Counted from the stretch's first letter, positions 42,739 through 51,786 are shown. The stretch is DNA of 64,000 bases from Iodobacter sp025352645 (GCF_033446605.1 NZ_JAWQUO010000002.1:124001-188000); one strand, 5' to 3'. The notes: a model not told the origin generated them from the letters alone. Numbers and translations: made by a program.

Positions 42739-43218
42739 TTAGCGCAAGCGGCTAATTTCAGATTGTAAGGCGCTGATATTTTTTTCGTGCAGAATCATGT
42801 TATTGCGGATGCGGCCCATTTTTTCTACATACTTTTGCGGACTGGCTTTTTCTTCGGCAGATTTAGTATTTTCTGCTTCTGCGAGTTGACGACGCGCATC
42901 GGTCAGGTTTTTTTGCTCGCTAGCTAGCTCTTCGTTAAGGATCAACTGGCGGTTACTATCACGGCTTTTTTGCGTAGCGGCATCCACGCGTGGAAAGTTG
43001 CCCGGCGTTGCTATTTGTGGGCTGCGCTCCTTAGGGCCGGCATTGCCTCGCGAACGAGGGGCAGGAATCAAGGCTCCAGGCTCGGCCAAGATGCGTTGTG
43101 CGTTGCGCATGGGGATATTAGAAAAGGTGACATTGCCGTGTTCGTCCACATATTTATAAATATCGGCGTGAGCCAGTGGGGCAAGGCAGGCAAGGGTAAT
43201 AAGCAGAGACTTAAGCAT
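42739..43218 (-). CDS. DUF4124 exported protein of the ntr locus
   Basis: 159 residues with a signal peptide (MLKSLLITLACLAPLAHA). The DUF4124 start of the mature protein is IYKYVDEHGNVTFSNIPM. A Pro-rich linker and a C-terminal coiled coil (EELASEQKNLTDARRQLAEAENTKSAEEK) follow. This family regularly sits between glnA and ntrB in betaproteobacteria, and here it is still directly upstream of ntrB (191-bp gap) although glnA is elsewhere. Its role is unknown; probably periplasmic. Confidence 0.9.
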   Translation of the reverse strand: MLKSLLITLACLAPLAHADIYKYVDEHGNVTFSNIPMRNAQRILAEPGALIPAPRSRGNAGPKERSPQIATPGNFPRVDAATQKSRDSNRQLILNEELASEQKNLTDARRQLAEAENTKSAEEKASPQKYVEKMGRIRNNMILHEKNISALQSEISRLR

Positions 43219-43568
43219 GGGCGTAACTTAACACAGACAGGTTTAAAGTAGTTTAGTAACGGATGTTACGCAGTAAGATTAAAAAATGCGTAGTCCACGA
43301 AAATCACATAAAACACGAACAGATGGCGCGTTGCAATCACCTATTGCTCAATTTAAATGATCATCGATTTAAATTAAGCACTTACTAGCCTCATAAAAAG
43401 GAAAGTAAATTAAGCCAAAGTCATGCGTATTTCTTTCTTTTTTTCGTAGACTAAACACGCTTGTGCGTAACATCAGTTAGTAAGTCGTCTAGCAAGCAAG
43501 CGCTTAGCAAAACTGGGTTGAGGTAGCGCTTAAATCAAGAATAAATACAATGCTTCATGATTGCTGGA
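43219..43568. other. 350-bp gap occupied mostly by an R3 repeat
   Basis: Nothing but the R3 element at 43258-43478 and the DUF4124 promoter side was recognised. No gene. Confidence 0.65.
43258..43478. repeat. R3 repeat, full-length copy (221 bp)
   Basis: Left end GATGTTACGCAGTAAGATTA, then TGCGTAGTCCACGAAAATCA and AAACACGAACAG. Right end TTTTTTTCGTAGACTAAACA, then GTGCGTAACATCAGTT. The two ends are inverted copies of each other. No reading frame of note. Confidence 0.75.
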
Positions 43569-43862
43569 TTAATTGCGCTTGGTATCACTATGGCCCAAGG
43601 CTTTTTCTGGGGCAATTAAATCTCGAATGCGCTGTTTTAGTTCTTTAGATTCAGGAAAACGCCCTTCGATTCTTCTATCCCAAATGATGGTATCCATACA
43701 CTGCACAATAAAAAGGCCGCCAGTACCGGGTTGCAAGGCGACCTCCCCTACCTCGTCAGCGAAGCATGAAAGCAGCTCTTGGGCCAGCCATGCTGAGCGT
43801 AGTAACCAATTGCATCGAGTGCAATATAAAATGCTGATTCGTGGTTTAGTGATTGGCTTCAT
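43569..43862 (-). CDS. SelT/SelW/SelH-type thioredoxin-like protein
   Basis: 97 residues with the Rdx-family redox motif CTRCNWLLRSAWLAQELL (CxxC at 14-17, Cys rather than selenocysteine) and the family's PGTGGLFIVQCMDTIIWDRRIEGRFPESKELKQRIRDLI. Small cytoplasmic thioredoxin-fold protein presumed to handle redox or metal chemistry. The start overlaps the HAD gene stop by one base (TAATG), so it is translationally coupled to it. Confidence 0.9.
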   Translation of the reverse strand: MKPITKPRISILYCTRCNWLLRSAWLAQELLSCFADEVGEVALQPGTGGLFIVQCMDTIIWDRRIEGRFPESKELKQRIRDLIAPEKALGHSDTKRN

Positions 43863-44485
43863 TAAAATTTTAAACCTAGTTGCTGGAGTTGCTTTGCAGT
43901 TTCATTGGCATTGATATGGTGAATACCATGCCAGCCCAGTTGGCTTGCTGCGTGGGCATTTTTGGCGACATCGTCAATAAACACCAGCTCATTAGGCTGC
44001 AAGTCAGGTAAGTGAATACGTTCAAACATGGCCTGATAAATAGCTGGGTCAGGTTTGATTAAGCCTAAGCGCCCAGACACCACAATATCTTTAAAGCGGT
44101 GTAGCAGTGGAAAGTGCTCCCAAGCGTAGGGGAAGGTTTCATCTGACCAATTGGTCAGGCCGTAGAGTGCAATATTAGCTGATTCTAATCGTTCCATCAG
44201 GGCCACGCCATCAGGTAAAGTGCCTCGTAGCGTTTCATGCCAGCGGCTATAAAATGCCGCGATCAAATCACTGTACTCGGGAAACTCGGCTTGTTTGATG
44301 GCGATTGCATCAGCCCATGTGCGGCCACGATCTTGCTCGATATTCCATTCACCATTGCAAACGTGGCTTAAGAAGAATTTTCGCTCTTCTTCATCGCTGA
44401 TTAGCTTGCGATAAAGATAGTCGGGATTCCAATCAAATAAAACACCACCAAAATCAAATACAACGGCTCGAATGGTCATGATCAT
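43862..44485 (-). CDS. HAD-superfamily hydrolase (YihX-like)
   Basis: 207 residues. HAD motif I is VVFDFGGVLFDWNP (nucleophile Asp and acid Gly/Asp region), motif II YGLTNWSDE (Thr), motif III Lys in RLGLIKPDPAIYQ, and motif IV FIDDVAKN. The cap is helical, C1 type. It resembles YihX-type sugar-phosphate phosphatases; substrate undetermined. ATG 44485 was used; a second Met two codons later is equally possible. First gene of a two-gene unit with the SelW-like protein. Confidence 0.9.
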   Translation of the reverse strand: MIMTIRAVVFDFGGVLFDWNPDYLYRKLISDEEERKFFLSHVCNGEWNIEQDRGRTWADAIAIKQAEFPEYSDLIAAFYSRWHETLRGTLPDGVALMERLESANIALYGLTNWSDETFPYAWEHFPLLHRFKDIVVSGRLGLIKPDPAIYQAMFERIHLPDLQPNELVFIDDVAKNAHAASQLGWHGIHHINANETAKQLQQLGLKF

Positions 44486-44727
44486 CGCTCAAGGCAAGTG
44501 CAAGAGGCCATATTCTACCTCTTGCTTTTGCTTTTATGCGGGTTAATCATTGATTTATAGAGGGAATAGCGATAAGTACCATTAAATAGATCAATCAGTG
44601 ATGGGTGTAAATCTTGTGCTGGCTATGTGCTACGCGGGTGGGTTTACTTGAATGGCTAAGCTGTAATAACAGTTGGTCTTATCGAGTTGATAAGCCAGAT
44701 ATTGGTATAAAGCCTATGCTTGTGGAC

Positions 44728-45180
44728 TTACTGAATCTCTAAGGCATAGTAGCGGTAAGTGATATCAAGCTGATAGCCTAATGATTCGTATAGTGCTTGT
44801 GCTCTATTATTTGTATGCGCTGTGGATAATTCAAGTCTAATTGCACTGGTTTGCAATGCATGCAAACGTGCTTTTTCCATTAATGCACTTGAAACCCTTT
44901 GCCCACGGGCGGCTTCACTGACAAATAGATCGGATAAGATCCAAATTCTTTTCGCGCTAATTGAGCAGAATGATGGATAGAGTTGGATAAAGCCAATGGC
45001 ATCATTATTAGCGTTTGTGGCGATTAAAATGACGCTTTCATTGAGTGCTAAGCGTTGCTGCAAAAAATTATAGGCTATTTGCAAATGGCTTTCTTGCTGA
45101 TAGAACACGCGATAGGCATCAAACAAAGGGGCGAGTTGATTTATATCATCTAAATGGGCGTAGCGAACCGTGTGTGTCAT
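44728..45180 (-). CDS. GNAT family N-acetyltransferase
   Basis: 150 residues. It starts VRYAHLDDINQLAPLFDAYRVFYQQ, has the acetyl-CoA loop LFVSEAARGQRVSSALMEKA (R/QxxGxG/A variant as RGQRVSS) and ends with LELSTAHTNNRAQALYESLGYQLDITYRYYALEI, a standard GNAT tail. Substrate unknown. Monocistronic. Confidence 0.92.
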   Translation of the reverse strand: MTHTVRYAHLDDINQLAPLFDAYRVFYQQESHLQIAYNFLQQRLALNESVILIATNANNDAIGFIQLYPSFCSISAKRIWILSDLFVSEAARGQRVSSALMEKARLHALQTSAIRLELSTAHTNNRAQALYESLGYQLDITYRYYALEIQ

Positions 45181-45339
45181 ATTGGAAATCTTAATTCATA
45201 ATTAATAAACGCAAATTATGCCATTGGCTTGCTGTGTATTGTTAAAAGATATACCCCTGAATAGACCCAGCTTGTAGGCGAGTGAAATAAAGCCCATCAG
45301 AGGATAGCAATCTTTGGTTTTATACGGCTTAGCAGCAAG

Positions 45340-46695
45340 CTAGCTGTTTATATTTTTTAGCCGCCTTAGCTCACGCCATAATACCCCGCTAATTACTATG
45401 CCGATGGCAACATTCACTACGGGCAGTGCGGTGTAGACGCCGCTCACTCCCCACCACTGTGGCATCAGCCATAACGCTGGAATTAAGGCTAAGGTTTTGC
45501 CTAGGGTGCCAAATAGCGATAAACGTGTGAGTGCCATGGCTTGCAAGCCAATCACCCCCACAATAATCACGCCATCAAAAGGCAGGGCAAACAGGTGGAG
45601 CTGTAAGGCTTGGCTGGCGGACTGAATCAAGGCCTGATCTTGCCCCGCATACAGCGTAGCAATCGTGTGTGGAAAAAACTGCACTACAGCCAGCAGTGTA
45701 AAGCTCAGTAATAAACAGACTTTTAATCCGTAGATTAACGTTTGCGCCAGTCTTTGCTGCTGCCCAGCACCAGTGGCATGGCTTAATAATGGCTGCATGC
45801 CAAGTGCTAAGCCGTGTACCAGTAATATAAATACCGCTTCGGTATAACCGGCCACGGCGTAAGCAGCAATACCCGCCCCCTCACCATATTTTAATAATTG
45901 ATAGTTATGGGCAAATAAGAGAAAGGCAAGGTTGACCTCCATCAGCAAGCTAGAAAACCCCAGTCCCAGCATTGATGGCATGCTTTGCCAGTGCGGGCGC
46001 AGCTCAGCTAGAGTCATGCGTAAGTTTGCATAGCGGCTAAAGAAATAAGCTAAGCCAGCCAGTGTAATCAAGCCTTCAATGAGTAGGGTGGCGCTTGCCG
46101 ATCCAGCCAGCCCCCAACCGAGCTGCACCACAAACAAATAATTGAGCGCGATATTGCCTAATGCCCCTGCCGTTACTAAGGCGGTAACAAGCTTAGGACG
46201 GCCATCATTGCGCACTAAGTAAATCACCGCCATTTGCCCAATAGTTACCATGCCGCCCCAAAGCATCAGGGATAAATAGGAGCGGGCTTCTTGCAGCACC
46301 GCAGGGTCACTATCTGCCTTGAGCAAGCTTAAGATGTTTTCCTGCTGGCTAATGCCCATCACAGGCAGGGCGATGCCGAGCGCCGCAATAATTAAAATAG
46401 TATTGGCCAGCGCTTGCCGTGCCTGCTTGATTTGGCCCGCGCCTTGCAGCATGGAAATACGCGTAGCCGCCCCCATGCTGATCATGGCCCCAAGGCCAAT
46501 TTGCAATAAAATGATTGGGTAAACCAGATTGATTGCCGCCAGCGCGTGTGCCCCTACATAGCGCCCAACAAACATGCCATCTACCACAATATATAAACCC
46601 ATCACCAACATCCCTGCAATGGAGGGGATGACATAGCGCCAGAATAGGGTTTTAACTGGCAAGGTGTTTAGATCGTGCATATTTTTGTTGTTCAT
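45340..46695 (-). CDS. MATE family efflux transporter
   Basis: 451 residues with twelve predicted hydrophobic segments. The start TLFWRYVIPSIAGMLVMGLYIVVDGMFVGRYVG is characteristic of the MATE/DinF-NorM fold, with the paired repeat in the second half starting MLGLGFSSLLMEVNLAFLLFAHNY. It should export cationic compounds with Na+ or H+ antiport. The divergent TetR-type gene and a palindromic intergenic site suggest substrate-induced expression. Confidence 0.93.
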   Translation of the reverse strand: MNNKNMHDLNTLPVKTLFWRYVIPSIAGMLVMGLYIVVDGMFVGRYVGAHALAAINLVYPIILLQIGLGAMISMGAATRISMLQGAGQIKQARQALANTILIIAALGIALPVMGISQQENILSLLKADSDPAVLQEARSYLSLMLWGGMVTIGQMAVIYLVRNDGRPKLVTALVTAGALGNIALNYLFVVQLGWGLAGSASATLLIEGLITLAGLAYFFSRYANLRMTLAELRPHWQSMPSMLGLGFSSLLMEVNLAFLLFAHNYQLLKYGEGAGIAAYAVAGYTEAVFILLVHGLALGMQPLLSHATGAGQQQRLAQTLIYGLKVCLLLSFTLLAVVQFFPHTIATLYAGQDQALIQSASQALQLHLFALPFDGVIIVGVIGLQAMALTRLSLFGTLGKTLALIPALWLMPQWWGVSGVYTALPVVNVAIGIVISGVLWRELRRLKNINS

Positions 46696-46748
46696 AAAGC
46701 TCGTTTGCGATTATTTGAATCGGGTCATTGAATAATTCGAGTATGCTA

Positions 46749-46782
46749 ACATTTAATCAATCACGCACGATTAATTAAATGT
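46749..46782. promoter_or_regulatory. Palindromic operator candidate between MATE and TetR genes
   Basis: ACATTTAATCAATC-acgcac-GATTAATTAAATGT: 14-bp arms with a single mismatch. The 9-bp palindrome GAATAATTC also occurs twice nearby (46730-46738 and 46786-46794). This is typical of a TetR operator controlling both directions. Confidence 0.7.
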
Positions 46783-46816
46783 ATGGAATAATTCCGGGAA
46801 CTATTAGAGAGCAGTC

Positions 46817-47455
46817 ATGGCAAGAAAGACGAAAGAAGATGCACAAAAAACCCGCGATGCCATTTTAGATGGTGCAGAACAGGTGTTTCTAGATAAGGGT
46901 GTGGCCCAAGCCACAATGGCGGATATTGCCGATGCTGCTGGCGTTTCCCGTGGTGCGGTCTATGGGCATTACCCGAATAAGATTGATGTGTGTAAAGCCA
47001 TGAGTGAGCGCATGTTGGCCTGTCAAGCTATGCACTATAACCCTAGCCAGAGTAGTGCAATGGAGGCCTTGGTCCAAACAGGCTTGTATTACCTTAAACT
47101 GTTTTGTCAGCCTGGCTCGATTCAAGCGGTGATTGCGATCTTGTATTTTAAGTGTGAGCGAAGTGCAGAAAACGCTCCGCTTATTAGGCACCGAGATTTA
47201 ATCACTAAGCTAGCCATGCATTACAGCCTGCGCCTGTTGCGCCGTGCCGTACAGAATCAGGAATTACCCACCAGCCTTGATTTAGGCCTGAGTAATCTTT
47301 ATTTGCATACCGTCTTTGATGGCACTTACGACATGCTGCAAGATGTTTACCCCGATAGGCCCCAAGCCGCACTGCCTGATTGCGAACGTATGCTACGTAC
47401 CGCCGTAGAAAGCCTGCGACAAGCGCCGCATTTTCAGAAAAAAGATATTAACTGA
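46817..47455 (+). CDS. TetR family regulator (AcrR-like)
   Basis: 212 residues. The N-terminal helix-turn-helix is TRDAILDGAEQVFLDKGVAQATMADIADAAGVSRGAVYGHYPNKIDVCKAM. The ligand-binding part is AcrR-type (MHYNPSQSSAMEALVQTGLYYLKLF and LDLGLSNLYLHTVFDGTYDML). It is divergent from the MATE pump and probably represses it. The stop TGA is the first part of an R3 repeat, so the repeat begins at the very end of the gene. Confidence 0.93.
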   Translation: MARKTKEDAQKTRDAILDGAEQVFLDKGVAQATMADIADAAGVSRGAVYGHYPNKIDVCKAMSERMLACQAMHYNPSQSSAMEALVQTGLYYLKLFCQPGSIQAVIAILYFKCERSAENAPLIRHRDLITKLAMHYSLRLLRRAVQNQELPTSLDLGLSNLYLHTVFDGTYDMLQDVYPDRPQAALPDCERMLRTAVESLRQAPHFQKKDIN

Positions 47456-47678
47456 TTTTGTGTGTAAGAATTTTAGTCCACTAAAAACACTAAATGCACG
47501 AAAAAACCAAGCAACACGCATCGGTTTGGCTGACTCTATCTTTGCCTTGGTTTTAAGTATTTGACTTTAATGGCTTCGCATATGAATGAAGCATTGGATG
47601 ATGACAACGCGTCACCTGTTCGTGCTTTATGTGTTTTTCGTGGACTGTGTTTTTTATATCTTGCTGTGTAACATCACA
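47452..47678. repeat. R3 repeat adjoining the TetR gene stop
   Basis: Left AACTGATTTTGTGTGTAAG then TTTTAGTCCACTAAAAACAC. Right CACCTGTTCGTGCTTTATGT, GTTTTTCGTGGAC and ATCTTGCTGTGTAACATCAC. Similar to 43258-43478 and 30789-30923. It nearly fills the 300-bp gap 47456-47755. Confidence 0.7.
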
Positions 47679-47755
47679 TTTTAAGTGGGGGAGGGGCCGC
47701 AAGGGGATTACCTTTATACCCCCTCCCAGAAGCCAGCTCTTTATTACTGCGTGTT

Positions 47756-49960
47756 TTAAGCCGCTGCCTTGCTGGCTTTAGCGCGTGCCGTATGCAGTTT
47801 TTTGTAGCTATCGAGCAGGCGATGGTGTCGATCTAGGCCCTCCAGCTTCATGCTCGTTGGCGTTAAGCCGAAGAAGCGCACACTGCCGTCAACAGAGCCG
47901 AGCACCGCGTCCATCCGTGCATCGCCAAACATGCGGCGGAAATTGTGCTCGTAATCAGCCAGCTCTAGCTTATCGTTCAACTCGATTTCGAGCACCACAT
48001 TCAAGGCCTGATAAAACAGGCCGCGCTCTGCGGTGTTGTCGTTGTATTGCAGGAAAGCGCCGACCAGATCGTGCGCCGCATCAAATTGCTGCAAGGCTAG
48101 ATGAATCAGCAGTTTGAGTTCCAGCACGGTGAGTTGACCCCAGGCCGTGTTTTCATCAAATTTGATGCCAATGAGGTCTGAAACGTCGGAATAATCACCT
48201 AGCTCGCTGTCTTCTAAACGCTCAAGTAGCGCTGTTAAAGCGGCGTCTTCCAAACGATGCAAGTTTAAAATATCGGCGCGGAACAACAGCGCTTTATTGG
48301 TGTTATCCCAAACTAAATCTTCTATTGGATAAATTTCTGAATAGCCTGGCACTAAAATGCGGCAGGCTTTGGCTCCCAAATCTTCATACACCGCCATATA
48401 GGCTTCTTTGCCTATGTCCGCCAAAATGCCGAACAATATCGCGGCCTCTTCGGCATTGGCGTGCTCACCTTGGCGTGAGAAATCCCACTCCGCAAAATCA
48501 AACTTTGCTTTGGCACTGAAAAAACGCCAAGAAACAATGCCGCTGGAATCGATGAAATGCTCAATAAAATTATTCGGCTCAGTTAAGGCTTGGCTCACAA
48601 AGGTGGGGCGAGGTAAATCATTCAGGCCTTCAAAACTGCGGCCTTGCAGCAATTCGGTGAGGCTGCGCTCAATGGCGACTTCCATGCTTGGGTGCGCGCC
48701 AAACGAGGCAAACACACCGCCGGTGCGCGGGTTCATCAAGGTGACGCACATCACGGGGTAAACGCCACCCAGCGACGCATCTTTTACCAAGACCGGAAAG
48801 CCTTGCTCTTCTAGGGCGGCAATGCCCGCCAGAATGCTCGGATATTTCTCCAGTACGGCTTGTGGCACATCGGGCAGGGTGATTTCACCTTCTAGGATTT
48901 CGCGTTTAACCGCTCGCTCAAAGATTTCTGATAAGCATTGCACCTGCGCTTCGGCAAGCGTATTGCCGGCACTCATGCCGTTGCTTACAAATAGGTTTTC
49001 GATCAGATTACTTGGAAAATAAATCGTCTCGCCATCTGACTGGCGCACAAACGGCAGCGAGCAAATACCGCGCTCGGTATTGCCAGAGTTGGTGTCATAC
49101 AAATGCGAACCAAGTAATTCTTCATCTGGGTTGAAAATAGCTAAGCAGTAATCGTCCAGAATTTCTGTTGGTAGCTCACCTTGTGGGCCAGGCTTAAACC
49201 AGCGCTCGTTAGGTGAATGGACAAATGCTGCGTTGGCAATATCGTCCCCCCAATACTGCCCCGCGTAGAAATGGTTGCAATTGATACGCTCGATATACTC
49301 GCCCAAGGCCGATGCCAAAGCGCTTTCTTTGCTTGAACCCTTGCCATTGGTAAAGCACATCGGTGAGTGGGCATCGCGAATATGCAGCGACCACACATTG
49401 GGCACAATATTGCGCCACGAGGCGATTTCGATCTTGATGCCCAAATCCGCCAAGAGGGCAGACATATTGGCGATGGTTTGCTCAAGCGGCAAATCCTTGC
49501 CAACGATATAGGTGCTGGCATCGGAGGCAGGATTGAGCATTAGTAGAGACTGCGCGTCGGCCTCGATGTTTTCGACTTCTTCAATCACAAACTCAGGGCC
49601 GGTTTGCACCACTTTTTTGACGGTGCAGCGCTCAATCGAGCGCAAAATACCTTGGCGATCTTTGGCCGAAATATCCGCTGGTAATTCGACCTGAATTTTA
49701 AAAATCTGCTGATAGCGGTTTTCTGGGTCAACAATATTATTCTGCGACAAGCGAATATGTTCGGTCGAAATATTGCGTGTTTCACAGTACAACTTCACAA
49801 AGTAAGCCGCGCACAGGGCCGATGAAGCGAGGAAATAATCAAACGGCCCCGGTGCCGAGCCATCGCCCTTATAGCGGATCGGCTGATCGGCCACCACCGT
49901 GAAATCATCAAACTTGGCTTCTAGGCGAAGCTTGTCGAGAAAGTTAACCTTAATTTCCAT
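47756..49960 (-). CDS. OsmC-YcaO fusion protein
   Basis: 734 residues in one frame. The N-terminal ~135 residues are an OsmC domain (FTVVADQPIRYKGDGSAPGPFDYFLASSALCAAYFVKLY with the peroxidatic-type Cys). A YcaO domain then covers ~180-560, with GKGSSKESALASALGEYIERI (ATP/Mg-binding Glu) and a second acidic helix in ECLSEIFERAVKRE, read here as QCLSEIFERAVKREI. A C-terminal helical region follows. YcaO enzymes activate amide backbones with ATP; the E. coli protein is linked to ribosomal S12 methylthiolation. No peptide precursor, RimO or cyclodehydratase partner gene is adjacent. It matches the family with a TIGR03549-type architecture. Confidence 0.9.
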   Translation of the reverse strand: MEIKVNFLDKLRLEAKFDDFTVVADQPIRYKGDGSAPGPFDYFLASSALCAAYFVKLYCETRNISTEHIRLSQNNIVDPENRYQQIFKIQVELPADISAKDRQGILRSIERCTVKKVVQTGPEFVIEEVENIEADAQSLLMLNPASDASTYIVGKDLPLEQTIANMSALLADLGIKIEIASWRNIVPNVWSLHIRDAHSPMCFTNGKGSSKESALASALGEYIERINCNHFYAGQYWGDDIANAAFVHSPNERWFKPGPQGELPTEILDDYCLAIFNPDEELLGSHLYDTNSGNTERGICSLPFVRQSDGETIYFPSNLIENLFVSNGMSAGNTLAEAQVQCLSEIFERAVKREILEGEITLPDVPQAVLEKYPSILAGIAALEEQGFPVLVKDASLGGVYPVMCVTLMNPRTGGVFASFGAHPSMEVAIERSLTELLQGRSFEGLNDLPRPTFVSQALTEPNNFIEHFIDSSGIVSWRFFSAKAKFDFAEWDFSRQGEHANAEEAAILFGILADIGKEAYMAVYEDLGAKACRILVPGYSEIYPIEDLVWDNTNKALLFRADILNLHRLEDAALTALLERLEDSELGDYSDVSDLIGIKFDENTAWGQLTVLELKLLIHLALQQFDAAHDLVGAFLQYNDNTAERGLFYQALNVVLEIELNDKLELADYEHNFRRMFGDARMDAVLGSVDGSVRFFGLTPTSMKLEGLDRHHRLLDSYKKLHTARAKASKAAA

Positions 49961-50188
49961 GGGAGTATTCCAAAATAGCAGTCAGTGAGTTGGCCGCTAT
50001 TATCCGGTTTTTCTCCGCCCTAGTCTTAGGCATATAAATAGTGGCAGCTGATTGGTTTAATGCCCGCGCTAGCCGCCAGCTATTTTCTTGATCATCAACG
50101 GATGTTTGGTATTAGCGTTTTTTCTGAGCCTGAGGCCGTTTGCTACACCATCGGTATGCGCTGCAACATTAAAAATGGCAAAACTGAA

Positions 50189-50361
50189 CCTGATTATGTC
50201 TCTTGCTCAAACAAAGCCATATATTGCATGTAGGCCAATATGCTGTAGGGGCGCTGCTTGCTGCGCCCTGCTCAGCTAGGGCGCAGCAAGCAGCGCCCCT
50301 ACGCTTATATCTCTTCATGTCGATCATCTCAGGTAAACGACAAAAAATGAGCAAGAGAAGG
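50189..50361. mobile_element. R1 MITE copy with altered interior and damaged right end
   Basis: The left end CCTGATTATGTCTCTTGCTC is identical to the intact copy. At the right, TGAGCAAGAGA survives (50348-50358) but the outer ~9 bp are replaced. The interior is different: GTAGGGGCGCTGCTTGCTGC... and its exact inverse form a perfect 25-bp stem with an 8-bp loop (50245-50302). Confidence 0.8.
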
Positions 50362-50393
50362 TGGATAAAGCGGATTGAGCACTTTATCCACCT
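50359..50393 (-). terminator. Hairpin downstream of cysS, possible terminator
   Basis: AGGTGGATAAAG and CTTTATCCACCT form a 12-bp stem with an 11-bp loop 17 bp after the cysS stop. On the minus strand the T-run is ~12 bp further on, so efficiency is uncertain. Confidence 0.5.
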
Positions 50394-50409
50394 CTTGATT
50401 ACAAAAGGC

Positions 50410-51786
50410 TTAAAGCGCTTTTAGCAGCCAGCCGGTGGCGGTGTCTTCCACCTCATAGCCACGTGCTTTTAATTGGCTACGCACCTCGTCGGCAGCCGCC
50501 CAGTTTTTGGCTTGGCGGTGTTGCTGGCGGGTTGCGGCCAGTGCTTGAATTTCTGCGGGGATTTCGGCCACGGTAGCGGGCTGCCAGTTGGCTAAATCTA
50601 AGCCAAACACAGCATCAAAGCGTGTCAGCGTGGCTTTTTTATCGGCAGCGCTGAGGTCTGATTTTAAGAGCTCCCACATCAATGCAATGGCGCGTGGCAG
50701 GTTTAAGTCTTGATTAATTTCATGGGTAAAGCGCTCTAGATAGCCACTGTTATATTCACCGCCATCGGGCAGGGCAAAGTAGCTTTCGCGCAGGCGGCCT
50801 AGCGCAGTTTGTGCGGCGCTCAGTGCATCCCAGTTAAATTGCAGTTGGCTGCGGTAATGCGCCGTTAAGCACAGATAACGATAGGCCAGCGGATCGATTC
50901 CCTTATCAATCAGCGTTTGCAGGCGCAGAAAATCTCCGCTGGATTTACTCATCTTGCTAGCGTCTAGTTGCAAGAAATAGCCATGCAGCCAGAAATTAGC
51001 CAGCCGTGTGCCGTGGCAAGCTTGGTTTTGGGCGATTTCATTACTGTGGTGGATGGCGATATGGTCTTCGCCGCCGCAATGGATATCAAACCACGGCTCT
51101 AGGTATTTGGCCGACATGGCCGAGCATTCAATATGCCAGCCTGGAAAACCACGGCCCCAAGGGCTATCCCACTCCATTTGCCTAGCACTATCTGCGGGGC
51201 TAAATTTCCACAGTGCAAAGTCAGTGATGGATTTTTTTTCGCCCAGCGCCACGCGGCTACCGGCATGTAAACCTTCACGGTTTAAGCGGGCTAAATAGCC
51301 GTAATCGTCTTGTTTATCGGTATCAAAATAAATACCGTCGCTATTGGCGTAGGTATAGCCTTTTTCCTCTAAGACTTGGATAAAGGCGATTTGCTCGGCA
51401 ATATGCTCGGTGGCTTTGCACCAGAGCGTAGGCTCCAGCATATTGAGCGTGGTTAAATCATTTTTAAATACCGCGCTGTAATAATCGGCAATTTCCCATG
51501 CCGATTTACCTGATTTACGGCTACCGCGCTCCATTTTATCTTCGCCCTCATCGGCGTCAGAAACCAGATGCCCAACGTCGGTGATATTAACAATATGGCG
51601 CACGGTATAACCATTAAACTCCAGTGTGCGGCGTAAGATATCTTCAAATAAATAAGTGCGCAGATTTCCAATATGCGCGTAGTCATATACGGTAGGGCCG
51701 CAGCAGTACAAGCCAACCCAATCATTGCGGATGGCTTGAAATGGCCTTAATTGGCGTTCCCAGTTGTCGTATAGATACAGCGGCAT
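50410..51786 (-). CDS. cysS: Cysteinyl-tRNA synthetase
   Basis: Class Ia synthetase of 458 residues. Zinc Cys29 is in LYCCGPTVYDYAHIGNLRTYL with HIGN at 38-41. The second zinc segment is HIECSAMS...HCGGEDHIAIHHSNEIAQ, and KMSKS is in DASKMSKSSGDFL near 268. The C-terminal tail ends in a helical anticodon-binding part (AAADEVRSQLKARGYEVEDTATGWLLK). Isolated gene. Confidence 0.98.
   Translation of the reverse strand: MPLYLYDNWERQLRPFQAIRNDWVGLYCCGPTVYDYAHIGNLRTYLFEDILRRTLEFNGYTVRHIVNITDVGHLVSDADEGEDKMERGSRKSGKSAWEIADYYSAVFKNDLTTLNMLEPTLWCKATEHIAEQIAFIQVLEEKGYTYANSDGIYFDTDKQDDYGYLARLNREGLHAGSRVALGEKKSITDFALWKFSPADSARQMEWDSPWGRGFPGWHIECSAMSAKYLEPWFDIHCGGEDHIAIHHSNEIAQNQACHGTRLANFWLHGYFLQLDASKMSKSSGDFLRLQTLIDKGIDPLAYRYLCLTAHYRSQLQFNWDALSAAQTALGRLRESYFALPDGGEYNSGYLERFTHEINQDLNLPRAIALMWELLKSDLSAADKKATLTRFDAVFGLDLANWQPATVAEIPAEIQALAATRQQHRQAKNWAAADEVRSQLKARGYEVEDTATGWLLKAL

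Larger units (their letters stand above)
49961..50409. other. 449-bp gap with a damaged R1 element and hairpins
   Basis: Carries the R1-like element at 50189-50361 with the GGGCGC inverted pair inside, plus a hairpin before the cysS stop. The promoter of the OsmC-YcaO gene should lie in the first 100 bp. No gene recognised. Confidence 0.65.
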
